Positions 1-8,298 of a DNA stretch of 64,000 bases are shown piece after piece. The translations under genes and the position numbers were made by a program. Below the pieces are notes generated by a model. That model saw only the letters and a list, made by a program, of their open reading frames with translations. It had not been told where the DNA came from and did no database searches. This DNA comes from Micromonospora sp. MH99 (GTDB lineage Bacteria > Actinomycetota > Actinomycetes > Mycobacteriales > Micromonosporaceae): contig NZ_MUZA01000001.1 of assembly GCF_021442385.1 (NCBI RefSeq), positions 239,950 through 303,949 on the forward strand. Reading direction: 5' to 3'. How positions within the stretch are numbered: position 1 is the first letter of the stretch; the number at the start of each line of letters is the position of its first letter.

Positions 1-75
1 CCGGCCCGGGAGGACTCCGTCGGCCGGGATCCGGCGCCCCGCCGGCGGGAGGTCCACGACCGCGACACCGGCTGA
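1..75 (+). CDS. possible C-terminal end of a truncated gene
   Basis: Frame 1 is open from the window edge to a TGA at 73-75 and would encode about 24 charged residues (Arg, Asp, Glu and Pro rich), which could be the disordered tail of a protein starting outside the window. It would converge with the membrane protein gene that ends at 100. Too short to identify; it could equally be non-coding. Confidence 0.25.
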   Translation, partial: PAREDSVGRDPAPRRREVHDRDTG

Positions 76-99
76 CGGCGTGTGGCGCAGTGGGGTCGG

Positions 100-1035
100 T
101 CAGCGACCGCAGGACCGGCACGCGCTGCGGGTGCGCAGGTGGTAGTCGCTGGACGCGGCGAGGAGGCCGAGCCCCAGGAGGCAGTACGCCGACATGGCCA
201 CCCAGAGGAACGCGTCGGAGAACTCGCTGGCCGACCCGGACGCCACCTGCGCCAGCCCCATGCCGAAATAGGCGACGATGGCCGCCCCGAGCCCGAAGCC
301 CGGCACGAGCAGCAGCCGGCGAGGGATCGTACGCCCGGCGAGCAGTGGCACCCATCCCGGCCAGATTTCACCCCAGTGCCGCACCAGTGCCAGCGGTAAC
401 AGCACCCCGGCCAGCACCAGACCGATCTCCAACCCGATCACCGAGGCGTCCTGCGTGAGGCCGTCGAAGCCCACCACCGCCTGGGCCGCGAACCGGGTCA
501 CGAGGCCGGCCACCGCCACGTACGCGGCCCAGCGTGCCCACGGCGCGGGTGCCGAACGCCGCCGGCCGGGTGGGCCCGTCCGGCAGCAGTTGGGGCAGTC
601 GCCCCGCGTGCGGCGCTGGTAGCGAGCGGTGGCCAACCCGAGCAGGGCCGCTCCGGTGACGCACCCGAGTCGGCTCGCGAAGGCCACCGGGTCGAAGGAC
701 GGGCCGGGGGCGAACAGCAGGAGACTCACCAGTTCCGGCAGCAGGATCGCGGCGGCCGCGACCAGTGCCCCGCCGAGCGCCCAGGCTGATCCCGCGAGCA
801 CCGGCCGCCAGGTCGCCGCCCGGTCCAGGGCCACCGCCGTCGCGCCTGCCGCCAGGCACAGCGCCACCGACCACCAGCCGGTGAAGCCGAGCAGATCGGA
901 CCCGAACGGGCCGAACTCCGGCGCCTCCCCGATCGTCCACGCCAGACGTATGCCGCCGTAGGCCACGGCCCAGGCGAGTACGGCGGAGGTCAGGTGGTTG
1001 CCGCTCCCGCGCGCGGTAGCTGTCGGTGTCGTCAT
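100..1035 (-). CDS. polytopic membrane protein with two CxxC motifs
   Basis: An integral membrane protein of 311 residues with about eight hydrophobic segments and no recognised family. I chose the ATG at 1035, which gives an N-terminus beginning MTTPTATARG just before the first membrane segment; a further 43 Arg/Pro-rich upstream residues look untranslated. Two cysteine pairs stand out: CPNCC in the central hydrophilic loop, and CRSCGR as the last residues of the chain. With the two halves of the protein similarly arranged around them, the pairs may lie on the same side of the membrane and bind a metal or form disulfides (inference). It stands alone, convergent with the window edge and divergent from the epimerase gene at 1207. 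No function can be assigned. Confidence 0.7.
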   Translation of the reverse strand: MTTPTATARGSGNHLTSAVLAWAVAYGGIRLAWTIGEAPEFGPFGSDLLGFTGWWSVALCLAAGATAVALDRAATWRPVLAGSAWALGGALVAAAAILLPELVSLLLFAPGPSFDPVAFASRLGCVTGAALLGLATARYQRRTRGDCPNCCRTGPPGRRRSAPAPWARWAAYVAVAGLVTRFAAQAVVGFDGLTQDASVIGLEIGLVLAGVLLPLALVRHWGEIWPGWVPLLAGRTIPRRLLLVPGFGLGAAIVAYFGMGLAQVASGSASEFSDAFLWVAMSAYCLLGLGLLAASSDYHLRTRSACRSCGR

Positions 1036-1127
1036 GCCTCCGATCCTCGCGGGGCACCGCCGGGAGCGGTCCCCTCGTGTCGGGGAAGGCGCTCCCCGCC
1101 GCGAGGGACGAGCCCCGGCGACCGATC

Positions 1128-1156
1128 TTGATCCGCCGGCTGTTCGGTCGTACGCT
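1128..1156 (+). promoter_or_regulatory. promoter of the epimerase gene
   Basis: A -35-like TTGATC (1128-1133) is followed, after 17 nt, by a -10-like TACGCT (1151-1156). This is good spacing for the housekeeping sigma factor and predicts a start near 1163, just before the palindrome at 1167. Confidence 0.5.
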
Positions 1157-1166
1157 CGGAGCATGG

Positions 1167-1180
1167 TTGAACATGTTCAA
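1167..1180. promoter_or_regulatory. 14-bp perfect palindrome, likely repressor operator
   Basis: TTGAACATGTTCAA is a perfect 14-bp palindrome. It sits about 10 nt after the predicted -10 and 27 nt before the GTG start of the epimerase gene, where a bound dimer would block initiation. The form suits a TetR-type regulator (inference), but no TetR gene lies nearby, so the regulator would act from elsewhere. Confidence 0.55.
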
Positions 1181-1206
1181 AATCTGGTGTCGGTCGAGGA
1201 TCGACC

Positions 1207-2211
1207 GTGAAGATCGTCATTCCGGGCGGCACCGGCCAGGTGGGCGCGATCCTGGACCGGGCCTTGACCGCCCAGGGTCACGAGGTGGTGTTGTTGACCC
1301 GCTCGCCCAGTGGTGCGCGTCAGGTTCGCTGGGACGCCGTCACGCTCGGCGACTGGGCCCGGCAGGTCGACGGCAGCGATGTGGTCATCAATCTGGCCGG
1401 GCGCAGCGTGAGCTGTCGGTACACCCCGGAGAACCTCGACGCCATGATGCGTTCACGGGTGGAGTCGGCGCGCGTTGTCGGCGAGGCCATCGCCGCGGCC
1501 GAGCGGCCACCCAGGGTATGGATGCAGATGAGCACCGCGACCATCTACGCGCACCGCTTCGACGCCGCGAACGACGAGCGCGACGGCGTGCTCGGTGGCG
1601 GCGAACACGATGTGCCCGGGTACTGGTCGTACAGCGTCAAGATCGCCCAGAACTGGGAGGCCGCGCAGGAGCGGGCGGCGACTCCCCACACCCGTAAGGT
1701 CGCGCTGCGCTCGGCAATGGTGATGAGCCCCGACCGCGGTGGCGTGTTCGATGTGCTGAGCTGGCTCGCGCGGGTCGGGCTCGGTGGCCCGGTGGCGGGC
1801 GGTGGGCAGTACGTCTCGTGGATCCACGACCGGGACTTCGTCCGCGCGGTGTGCCTTCTGATCGACCGTGACGACCTCGCCGGGCCCGTGAACCTGGCCG
1901 CGCCCGGCGCGGTGCCGCAGCGGGAATTCATGCGGGCGCTGCGGTCGGCCTGGCGGATGCCGGTCGGCCTGCCGGCCACCAGGTTGATGGCGGAGGTCGG
2001 TGCGTTCGTGCTCCGGTCGGACACCGAACTGCTGTTGAAGAGCCGGCGCGTCGCCCCGGGCCGGCTCTCCGCCGCGGGCTTCACGTTCGATCATCCGTGC
2101 TGGCCCGACGCCGCAGTGGATCTGGCCCTGCGACGCCGGGACCTTGGCGGGCTCGGGCGTGGGGGAGCGCACGGTCGCGCACACCCCCACGCCCGGTCGC
2201 GCCGAGACTGA
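1207..2211 (+). CDS. NAD-dependent epimerase/dehydratase, TIGR01777/YfcH-like
   Basis: A short-chain-dehydrogenase-fold nucleotide-sugar epimerase-like protein (334 aa). The N-terminal GGTGQVG loop (about residues 8-14) is the NAD(P)-binding glycine motif. The YSVKIAQNWE stretch resembles the YxxxK active-site region, and the C-terminal part with LSAAGFTFDHP looks like the DUF1731 extension of the YfcH/SulA-like branch. The substrate of this branch is generally unknown. Translation starts at GTG 1207 behind the palindrome at 1167. The last 25 or so residues (Gly, Arg and His rich) run past where the family normally ends, so the stop may have been lost and read-through sequence added. It ends 13 nt before the convergent GH30 gene. 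Confidence 0.8.
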   Translation: MKIVIPGGTGQVGAILDRALTAQGHEVVLLTRSPSGARQVRWDAVTLGDWARQVDGSDVVINLAGRSVSCRYTPENLDAMMRSRVESARVVGEAIAAAERPPRVWMQMSTATIYAHRFDAANDERDGVLGGGEHDVPGYWSYSVKIAQNWEAAQERAATPHTRKVALRSAMVMSPDRGGVFDVLSWLARVGLGGPVAGGGQYVSWIHDRDFVRAVCLLIDRDDLAGPVNLAAPGAVPQREFMRALRSAWRMPVGLPATRLMAEVGAFVLRSDTELLLKSRRVAPGRLSAAGFTFDHPCWPDAAVDLALRRRDLGGLGRGGAHGRAHPHARSRRD

Positions 2212-2224
2212 CTCGCGGGAGCGG

Positions 2225-3958
2225 TCAGAGAGTGAACACGAGGGTCGAGATGCTGCGTGCGCCGACGGTGATGGTGGCCTGTCCTCCGTTCACGCTTGTC
2301 GGCTGGCTGGCCGCGTTGGCGTTCTGCGAGGTGAGGTAGTACTCGGCCTTGCTGACGTTCTGCGGCGCCTGGATCACGGCGTTGTTGACCGCGCTGTTCG
2401 ACCGGTTGAGGATCACCAGCGTGATCTTGCCGTCGCCCTGGTAGGCGGTCACCTCCAGCGGCGAGGCCTTGGAACTCTTGGTCAGGGCCACCCGCTGATA
2501 GCCCGGCCGGACGTACTTCGCGTACTGCGAGAACGCGTACCCCCGCTTGAGTGGAGCGCCCGCCGTGGTGCCGTAGGCCGCCTCGCCGTCGCCGATGAAG
2601 GAGTAGTAACGCTTGCCGTACCACCAGATGTAGGCGCTCCAGTTCGCCTCCATCGACTTGTGCACCGTGCGCATGATGTCGTCGAGCGTCTCGTTCCAGA
2701 CCGCCAGGTTGGCGGGGTTGCCCCAGATGTTGGAGCCGCTGCCGTCCGCCTCGTGGTAGTTCCACTCGGTCATCCACACCGGCTTGTTGTACTGGGCCGC
2801 CAGGGGGTACGGCGCCAGCCGACCCGCGGCCTCGGTGCCGTACAGGTGGCCGCCGATGTAGCCGATGTTGTTCCGGGCGGTCGCGTCGTTCAGGGTCGGA
2901 TCGGTGTAGCTGTAGTTCATGTTGACCGCTTCGGCGACCATCAGCTTGCTGTTCTGCACCTTCGTGCCCTGATCACGGACGAAGGTGCGCAGCTCGGTGC
3001 CGCTCCAGTCCATCGAGTCGTAGTCGGGGTGCCAGTCCGGCTCGTTCTGCACCGACGTGACGTCGATGGTGACGCCCTGGCCGCGCATGTACTGGACGTA
3101 GCTGTTCAGATGGTTCGCATAGTCGTCGTAGTAGTCGGTCTTCAACTTGCCGCCGTTGGTGCGGCTGTTGTTGGTCTTCCACGCCGCCGGCGCCGTCCAC
3201 GGTGAGGCGAGGATCTTCACGCCGGACCCGTACGACTTCGCCGTCTTCAACGAGTTCACGTGGGTCGACCATTCGCTGGACACCGGTGAGAGGCCGGTGC
3301 GCACGATGGACAGCCCGAGCTGGTTGGGGCCCAGCCCGACCAGGGTCTGGGTGTCGGTCGTCGACCAGGCGCTGCCCCAGATGGACTGCGCGGCCCCGAA
3401 GCCGTCGATCGTCTGGTACCGGGTGGCGCTGTTCACCGTGATGTCCGCCGGCCCGGTGGGTGGCGGGGTGGTGGGTGGCGGTGTGGTCGGCGGCGGTGTC
3501 GTCGGGGGCGGCGAGGTAGGCGGTGGTGTGGTCGGCGTCGTGCCGCCGGTGCAGGTCACACCGTTGAGCGCGAAGCTCGACGGATCGGGGTTGCTGCCGG
3601 TCCACGAGCCGTTGAACCCGAACGACGTCGTGCCGTTGGTGGGGATGGCCCCGTTGTAACTGACGTTCTTGGCGGTGACCGCGGCGCCGCTCTGGGTCAG
3701 AGTCGTGTTCCACGCTTGCGTGACCGTCTGGCCTGCGCTGTAGGACCAGGTCAGCGTCCAACCGTTGACCGCATCACCGAGATTGGTGATGGTGACGTTC
3801 GCGCCGAAGCCGCCCTCCCACTGCGACGACACGGCGTAGTTCACCGCACAGCCGGCGGCTGCGGCACCGGCCGGCGCCGCCAGGGCGACAGCTGTCGATG
3901 CCAGTAGGACGGCGCCGGCCGAAACCAGTGCGGCATTTGTGACTCTTCGTTTTCTCAT
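2225..3958 (-). CDS. secreted GH30 (subfamily 8-like) xylanase with N-terminal CBM2
   Basis: An extracellular glucuronoxylan-degrading enzyme (577 aa). The order is: Sec signal peptide (1-34), a cellulose/xylan-binding CBM2 (about 36-138) bracketed by two cysteines, a TTPPP-rich linker (about 140-168), then a GH30 catalytic domain to the C-terminus. The acid/base Glu lies in SVQNEPDW (E306) and the nucleophile in WMTEWNYHE (E398), matching the two conserved Glu of the family. The fit to subfamily 8, which needs glucuronic acid side chains on xylan, is from overall sequence appearance. The start ATG has AGGAGAAGG just upstream. A CebR-type palindrome lies 88 nt upstream of the start. The gene is single and convergent with the epimerase. 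Confidence 0.9.
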   Translation of the reverse strand: MRKRRVTNAALVSAGAVLLASTAVALAAPAGAAAAGCAVNYAVSSQWEGGFGANVTITNLGDAVNGWTLTWSYSAGQTVTQAWNTTLTQSGAAVTAKNVSYNGAIPTNGTTSFGFNGSWTGSNPDPSSFALNGVTCTGGTTPTTPPPTSPPPTTPPPTTPPPTTPPPTGPADITVNSATRYQTIDGFGAAQSIWGSAWSTTDTQTLVGLGPNQLGLSIVRTGLSPVSSEWSTHVNSLKTAKSYGSGVKILASPWTAPAAWKTNNSRTNGGKLKTDYYDDYANHLNSYVQYMRGQGVTIDVTSVQNEPDWHPDYDSMDWSGTELRTFVRDQGTKVQNSKLMVAEAVNMNYSYTDPTLNDATARNNIGYIGGHLYGTEAAGRLAPYPLAAQYNKPVWMTEWNYHEADGSGSNIWGNPANLAVWNETLDDIMRTVHKSMEANWSAYIWWYGKRYYSFIGDGEAAYGTTAGAPLKRGYAFSQYAKYVRPGYQRVALTKSSKASPLEVTAYQGDGKITLVILNRSNSAVNNAVIQAPQNVSKAEYYLTSQNANAASQPTSVNGGQATITVGARSISTLVFTL

Positions 3959-4045
3959 GAGCCTTCTCCTGCAGGGGGTGGTGGCGGCGACGGATCCGGT
4001 GGATCGGTCGTTCGCAGAGCGTCAGGCGGTACCTCGTGAGGTGCT

Positions 4046-4059
4046 CGGGAGCGCTCCCA
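4046..4059. promoter_or_regulatory. CebR/LacI-type operator upstream of GH30
   Basis: CGGGAGCGCTCCCA contains a perfect 12-bp palindrome (4047-4058) and differs at one base from TGGGAGCGCTCCCA, the known binding box of the cellobiose-responsive LacI-family repressor CebR in actinomycetes. It lies 88 nt upstream of the GH30 start. Cello-oligosaccharide induction of the xylanase is therefore likely (inference). The rest of the 486-nt gap (3959-4444) shows no gene; it is the joint of the GH30 promoter and the 3' end of the neighbouring minus-strand gene. Confidence 0.75.
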
Positions 4060-4444
4060 AGCATGGCGGCGGGCGTTCTCGGGAATTCGCCTGTCCAGTT
4101 CAGCCCCGCGTGGCAACCCTCGACATCACCCGCCGATCGCCGGCCCTCGCGTCGCGCGGACGGGCGCGGAGGGAACACCGGGGAACGCCGGTGCGTCGGC
4201 CGGGATGTCGGCACCAGGTCGGGTCTCGCGCCACCGGTCGCGAATGCGCGAGCGGCGGCGGGACCGCATTGGTGCGGCGAACGGGTCCAGCGGGACTGTG
4301 GCACCCTCCTCCGTCGGCCGGTTCCGGGAGCGGGCCGGCCGCGCTGCTCATTCGCGGGCTCGCGGGTGAGTGCCGCACAGCGAGCGTGCGAAACAGTTTC
4401 TTGTTGCCAGGAATTTATTTCTTCAAGTGGTGCCTGTCAATGCG

Positions 4445-5329
4445 TCAGGCGTACGCGAGGAGGAAGTCGACGGTCCCGGTGCCGCCGGGCTGGCCGGGGG
4501 CGACGGGCAGGCCGGGTTCGCTGTTCAGGACGTAGAAACCGCCGCTGCCGATCAGTCGGGGCGTCACGGCCATCATCTGCGCCGCCATTGTCGCTCCGGT
4601 CGGCCGCACCACGCTGTCGAGCAGGAGCCGGAAGAGGTTCGCGTTCAGGTTCGCGACGTGGAGCACCCGGTACGAGCGGGGAGCGGCAGCGCCGGTGCTC
4701 GTCAGGCCCCAGATCGGCACGATCTGGTTGCGCCACCGCGACGGGTCGTTCGTGATCGTTCTGTCGTGGGTGTTCAGCTGGGTCTGGATGCCCGAGTGGA
4801 TCCCGGTCAGGTGGATGTGCAGCTGGTCCTGCGTACGGATCGTCGGGTCGGCCGAGTTGATGCCCAGCCCGATGTGGGGATAGACGACGTGTCCCGGCTG
4901 GCCCGGCTGGGCGTTGTCCCACGCGTCGAGCCAGTAGTTCGGTGCGCTGGCGGTGGTGATGAACGGGCACTCGATGCCGCGGATCCGACAACTGGGGACC
5001 AGCAGGAAGTCGTGGTTCGACCCGGATCCTCCATTGAGGATCACGTAGGTCGGGGTGGTGCTCAGGCACTGAGGGAATGGAGGGCCGGTCCTGGTGCCCT
5101 CGCAGACCTGCACCCGGTCCCAGAGGTCGAACCTGCCTCCGGTGTCGCCGGGGTAGCCACAGAGGGGTGAGGGCGTGGGGCAGGGGGCGCCACCGGGCTC
5201 CGGCGGGGACGGTTCGGGGCCCTGGCCCCCGTCGGCCAGCGCCCGGTCCGCGCCGATGATGCCCAGGAGCCCCGTGGCGCCGGCCGTCCCGGAGATCCGG
5301 ACGAACTGACGCCTGGCCATACCACCCAT
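4445..5329 (-). CDS. Tat-exported CDP-diacylglycerol diphosphatase-like protein
   Basis: Predicted to hydrolyse a pyrophosphate bond in CDP-diacylglycerol or a similar nucleotide-lipid outside the membrane (294 aa). The HIT-like Cdh family signature is visible: HDFLLVP, then RIRGIECPF, a NYWLDAWDNA block, LGINSADPT, and the catalytic His pair in QDQLHIHLTG. The N-terminus MARRQFVRISGTAG with the hydrophobic stretch after it is a Tat signal, followed by a Pro-rich linker. I chose the ATG at 5329 because GGAGG lies 6 nt before it; an in-frame ATG further upstream is poorer. The family is best known from Proteobacteria (E. coli Cdh), so its presence among plant-polysaccharide genes of an actinomycete is unexpected. 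It could act on another diphosphate. Confidence 0.75.
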   Translation of the reverse strand: MGGMARRQFVRISGTAGATGLLGIIGADRALADGGQGPEPSPPEPGGAPCPTPSPLCGYPGDTGGRFDLWDRVQVCEGTRTGPPFPQCLSTTPTYVILNGGSGSNHDFLLVPSCRIRGIECPFITTASAPNYWLDAWDNAQPGQPGHVVYPHIGLGINSADPTIRTQDQLHIHLTGIHSGIQTQLNTHDRTITNDPSRWRNQIVPIWGLTSTGAAAPRSYRVLHVANLNANLFRLLLDSVVRPTGATMAAQMMAVTPRLIGSGGFYVLNSEPGLPVAPGQPGGTGTVDFLLAYA

Positions 5330-5565
5330 CTTCATCCTCCGTGGCTGCTCAGAACGGGTGCCGTCAGGTGTCATCGCGCTGCGGATCGGTGTCGACGACC
5401 GGCCGATGTGAGTCATGAACGTGTTGAGATTAGGACGAACCGGTCAATGACCCGGGTGGCGGCACGGCTGGTCCCCTGATCGTGTCGGGCTGCGCCGGGG
5501 CGCTGACCCGGGCCGGCCCGACAAGCGTCTGCAAAAAACCTGCAAACGCTAACCCTTGCCCAGAG

Positions 5566-5579
5566 GGAAACCGCTTTCC
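5566..5579. promoter_or_regulatory. LacI-type inverted repeat upstream of pectate lyase
   Basis: GGAAACCGCTTTCC has 5-bp arms (GGAAA/TTTCC) around a 4-nt centre containing CG, the usual form of LacI-family operators for sugar catabolism. It lies about 250 nt upstream of the pectate lyase start. The remainder of the 498-nt gap (5330-5827) has no convincing gene. Confidence 0.4.
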
Positions 5580-5827
5580 TACGATTGCGTTACATCGATG
5601 TTTCATCTCGAACTGGGCGGGTGCGCATCGGGATGCGCTTCCGGCGACGTGCCGTTTGGCCAGCGGCTTCGCCGCGCACGCCAGGGCGATGACATTCTCG
5701 GCGACGAGCAGTCGATTGATTGCCGTCAATGCACAGTGATCGACTGAAATCGCGTACCCGTGGAGGGTCGACGCGTCGATCGCCGCTGCCGTCGGCACAT
5801 CGAGACGAATGACGAAGGAGGCGCGAC

Positions 5828-7393
5828 ATGAGACGACCAGTCGCACTGCGACTTCAGGCAGCGCTGGCCACGGCCGCTGTCGGGATCGCGGTCGGAGGAA
5901 CATTGTCCATCCCGCACGCGTCGGCGGCGGTCGGCACCGCCACCGGCTACGCCACCCAGAACGGCGGGACCACCGGCGGCGCGGGCGGGCAGACGGTACG
6001 GGCCAGCACGGGCACCGCGATCCACGCGGCGCTGTGCGGGCGAGCCAGCAGCAGCACCCCGATCACCATCGAGGTGACGGGGACGATCAACCACGGCAAC
6101 ACCAGCAAGGTGTCGGGTTCGAGCTGTAACACCGCCGACGGCGTGATCGAGCTCAAGCAGATCAGCAACGTCACCATCATCGGGGTCGGCAGCGGCGCGA
6201 TCTTCGATCAGTTGGGCATCCACATCCGCGATTCCAGCAACATCATCATCCAGAACGTGACGGTCCGGAACGTCAAGAAGTCGGGTTCGCCCACCTCCAA
6301 CGGTGGAGACGCCATCGGCATGGAGAGCACGGTCCGCAACGTCTGGGTCGATCACGTCACGCTGGAGGCGTCCGGCGGGGAGTCGGAGGGCTATGACGGC
6401 CTGTTCGACATGAAGGACAACACCCAGTACGTGACCCTGTCGTACAGCATCCTGCGCAACTCCGGTCGTGGCGGCCTCATCGGCTCCAGCGAGAGCGACC
6501 TCTCGAACGGCTTCGTCACGTTCCACCACAACCTGTACGAGAACATCGACTCCCGTACGCCGTTGCTGCGTGGCGGCATCGCGCACATCTACAACAACCA
6601 CTACGTGAGCCTCCACGAGTCCGGTATCAACTCCCGGGCCGGCGCGCGGGCCAAGGTGGAGAACAACTACTTCCGCAACTCGAAGGACGTCCTGGGCACC
6701 TTCTACACCAACGAGCGCGGCTACTGGCAGGTCAGCGGCAACACCTTCGACAACGTCACCTGGTCCAGCGCCGGCAGTGAGAACTACCCCGCCGGCCCCA
6801 ACCCGACGTCCAACACCACCGTCAGCATCCCGTACGCGTACCGCCTCGACGGCGCGAGCTGCGTACCGGATGTCGTCCGTCAGACGGCCGGCGCCAACAC
6901 GGGCCTGCGGGTCTCCGACGGGAGTTGCTCGCCGCAGACGCCGCCCACCACTGCCGCGCCGACCACCGCGCCACCGACCACCGCGCCACCGACCACCACG
7001 CCGCCGCCGACGACGCCCCCGCCCAGCGGGACCAACCTCAGCCTGGGCGCCGGCGCCGACGGTTCCAGCAAGGCCAGCGGGACCAGTTACGGCAACGTGC
7101 GCGACGGCGACATCGGCACCTACTGGTCGCCGGCCGGATCGACCGGCTCCATCTCGATCAAGTGGGGATCGGCCACCCGGGTGTCCCGGGTGATCATTCG
7201 GGAGCCCTCCGGGACGCAGGGTTCCATCGGTTCCTGGCAGCTCGTCAACCACGACACGGGTGCGGTCCTGGCCTCCGGCAGCGGTGCGGGCGTGATCACG
7301 TTCTCCGCGACGGCACTGAGCAAGATCACCTTTAAGATCAACAGCTCGAGTGGTACGCCCCGGGTCGGCGAGTTCGAGACGTACGCCAGCTAG
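5828..7393 (+). CDS. secreted PL1 pectate lyase with C-terminal discoidin-like domain
   Basis: Cleaves polygalacturonate by beta-elimination outside the cell (521 aa). A signal peptide (1-35) precedes a right-handed beta-helix catalytic domain (about 38-350). The calcium-site stretch VWVDHVTLEA with the following YDGLFDMKD, and the SRTPLLRGG motif carrying the catalytic Arg, are all present. A TTAPPTT linker (about 372-398) leads to a 120-residue C-terminal domain that looks like a discoidin/F5-8 type carbohydrate-binding module; its ligand is unknown. AAGGAGG lies 6 nt before the ATG. A LacI-type box lies upstream and a strong terminator hairpin follows 4 nt after the stop, so it is a single-gene transcript. 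Confidence 0.9.
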   Translation: MRRPVALRLQAALATAAVGIAVGGTLSIPHASAAVGTATGYATQNGGTTGGAGGQTVRASTGTAIHAALCGRASSSTPITIEVTGTINHGNTSKVSGSSCNTADGVIELKQISNVTIIGVGSGAIFDQLGIHIRDSSNIIIQNVTVRNVKKSGSPTSNGGDAIGMESTVRNVWVDHVTLEASGGESEGYDGLFDMKDNTQYVTLSYSILRNSGRGGLIGSSESDLSNGFVTFHHNLYENIDSRTPLLRGGIAHIYNNHYVSLHESGINSRAGARAKVENNYFRNSKDVLGTFYTNERGYWQVSGNTFDNVTWSSAGSENYPAGPNPTSNTTVSIPYAYRLDGASCVPDVVRQTAGANTGLRVSDGSCSPQTPPTTAAPTTAPPTTAPPTTTPPPTTPPPSGTNLSLGAGADGSSKASGTSYGNVRDGDIGTYWSPAGSTGSISIKWGSATRVSRVIIREPSGTQGSIGSWQLVNHDTGAVLASGSGAGVITFSATALSKITFKINSSSGTPRVGEFETYAS

Positions 7394-7397
7394 CCGT

Positions 7398-7436
7398 CGG
7401 GTGGGCGGGAGCGGCCCGGCCGCTCCCGCCCACCCG
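7398..7436 (+). terminator. 18-bp perfect hairpin after pectate lyase
   Basis: Two 18-nt arms (7398-7415 and 7419-7436) are exact reverse complements around a 3-nt loop, starting 4 nt after the stop. There is no T tract, as is common for actinomycete terminators. Confidence 0.8.
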
Positions 7437-7502
7437 TGGTCCACGAAGGACGAGGCCGGCCCGCGCCGCCCCGACGATAACGCTCGGTGGCCGATCAGTG
7501 AC

Positions 7503-7511
7503 TGCTAGCAT
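7503..7511 (+). promoter_or_regulatory. extended -10 of a leaderless transcript
   Basis: TGCTAGCAT is an extended -10 element (TG-n-TAGCAT). It ends 6 nt before the ATG at 7518, and no ribosome-binding site is present, so the mRNA of the TMEM175-like gene probably begins at or next to its start codon. Confidence 0.5.
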
Positions 7512-7517
7512 GCGGCA

Positions 7518-8207
7518 ATGTCCGCAGCTCAACGGGGGATTCAGGCAGGCGACAGTGGTCCCGCGGTGACCGACGCGGGCCGTCTGGCAGCGTTCAGCGA
7601 CGCCGTGTTCGCCATCGTCATCACCCTGCTGGTGCTGGATCTGCGGGTGCCGGATTTCCACGAGGGTGATCTGGCCGAGGGCCTGCTCGGGGAGGGGCCG
7701 TCGTATCTGGCCTTCGTCGTGTCGTTCATCTATGTCGGTGTTCTCTGGCTGAATCATCACGCGGTGCTCCAGCTGGTCCGGGGCACCACCCCCGCCTTCA
7801 GCTCGATCAACCTCGGCATCCTCTTCGGCGTGGTGATCATCCCGTTTCCCACAGCCGTCCTGGCGTCGGCGCTGGCCGACGGCAACACCGACGATCTGCG
7901 CGTGGCGGTCGTCCTGTACGCGTTCGCCGCCTCACTGATGTCGGCGCCCTGGTGGGTGCTCTTCGCCTATGTGCGCCGCCACCCGGCCCTGCGCGCCGAC
8001 ACCGTCGACCAGGAGCAGGTCCGGGTGCAGGAGGCCCGCCCGATCGTCGGCCTCGTCCTCTACGGCCTGACCGGGGTGCTCGGCTGGTTGGTGACCCCGT
8101 TGCTCGGCCTGATCGGTGTGGTCGTGATGATCATCTTCCATGGCGCCACCAGTCAGGGCCTGCGGCACGGGCTGCGTCGGCGCAGGCGCGACGCCCCCCG
8201 AAGCTGA
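7518..8207 (+). CDS. TMEM175-like (DUF1211) membrane protein, probable K+ channel
   Basis: A 229-residue membrane protein of the TMEM175 family. RLAAFSDAVFAIVITLLVLD near the N-terminus carries the FSD signature of the pore-lining first helix. About six membrane segments follow (near 20-40, 60-80, 95-115, 125-150, 178-200 and 200-220). Bacterial members form potassium-permeable tetramers (family knowledge). There is no Shine-Dalgarno sequence and a -10 lies immediately upstream, so translation is likely leaderless. It stands alone downstream of the pectate lyase terminator. Confidence 0.8.
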   Translation: MSAAQRGIQAGDSGPAVTDAGRLAAFSDAVFAIVITLLVLDLRVPDFHEGDLAEGLLGEGPSYLAFVVSFIYVGVLWLNHHAVLQLVRGTTPAFSSINLGILFGVVIIPFPTAVLASALADGNTDDLRVAVVLYAFAASLMSAPWWVLFAYVRRHPALRADTVDQEQVRVQEARPIVGLVLYGLTGVLGWLVTPLLGLIGVVVMIIFHGATSQGLRHGLRRRRRDAPRS

Positions 8208-8298
8208 CCCACCCGCCGTCCCGCCGGACCTCGATTCGCGCAGGTCACACCGCTGCGGCTATCTTTCTGCCTTCGTGGAGATCGTCTGGGGGAGGGCC

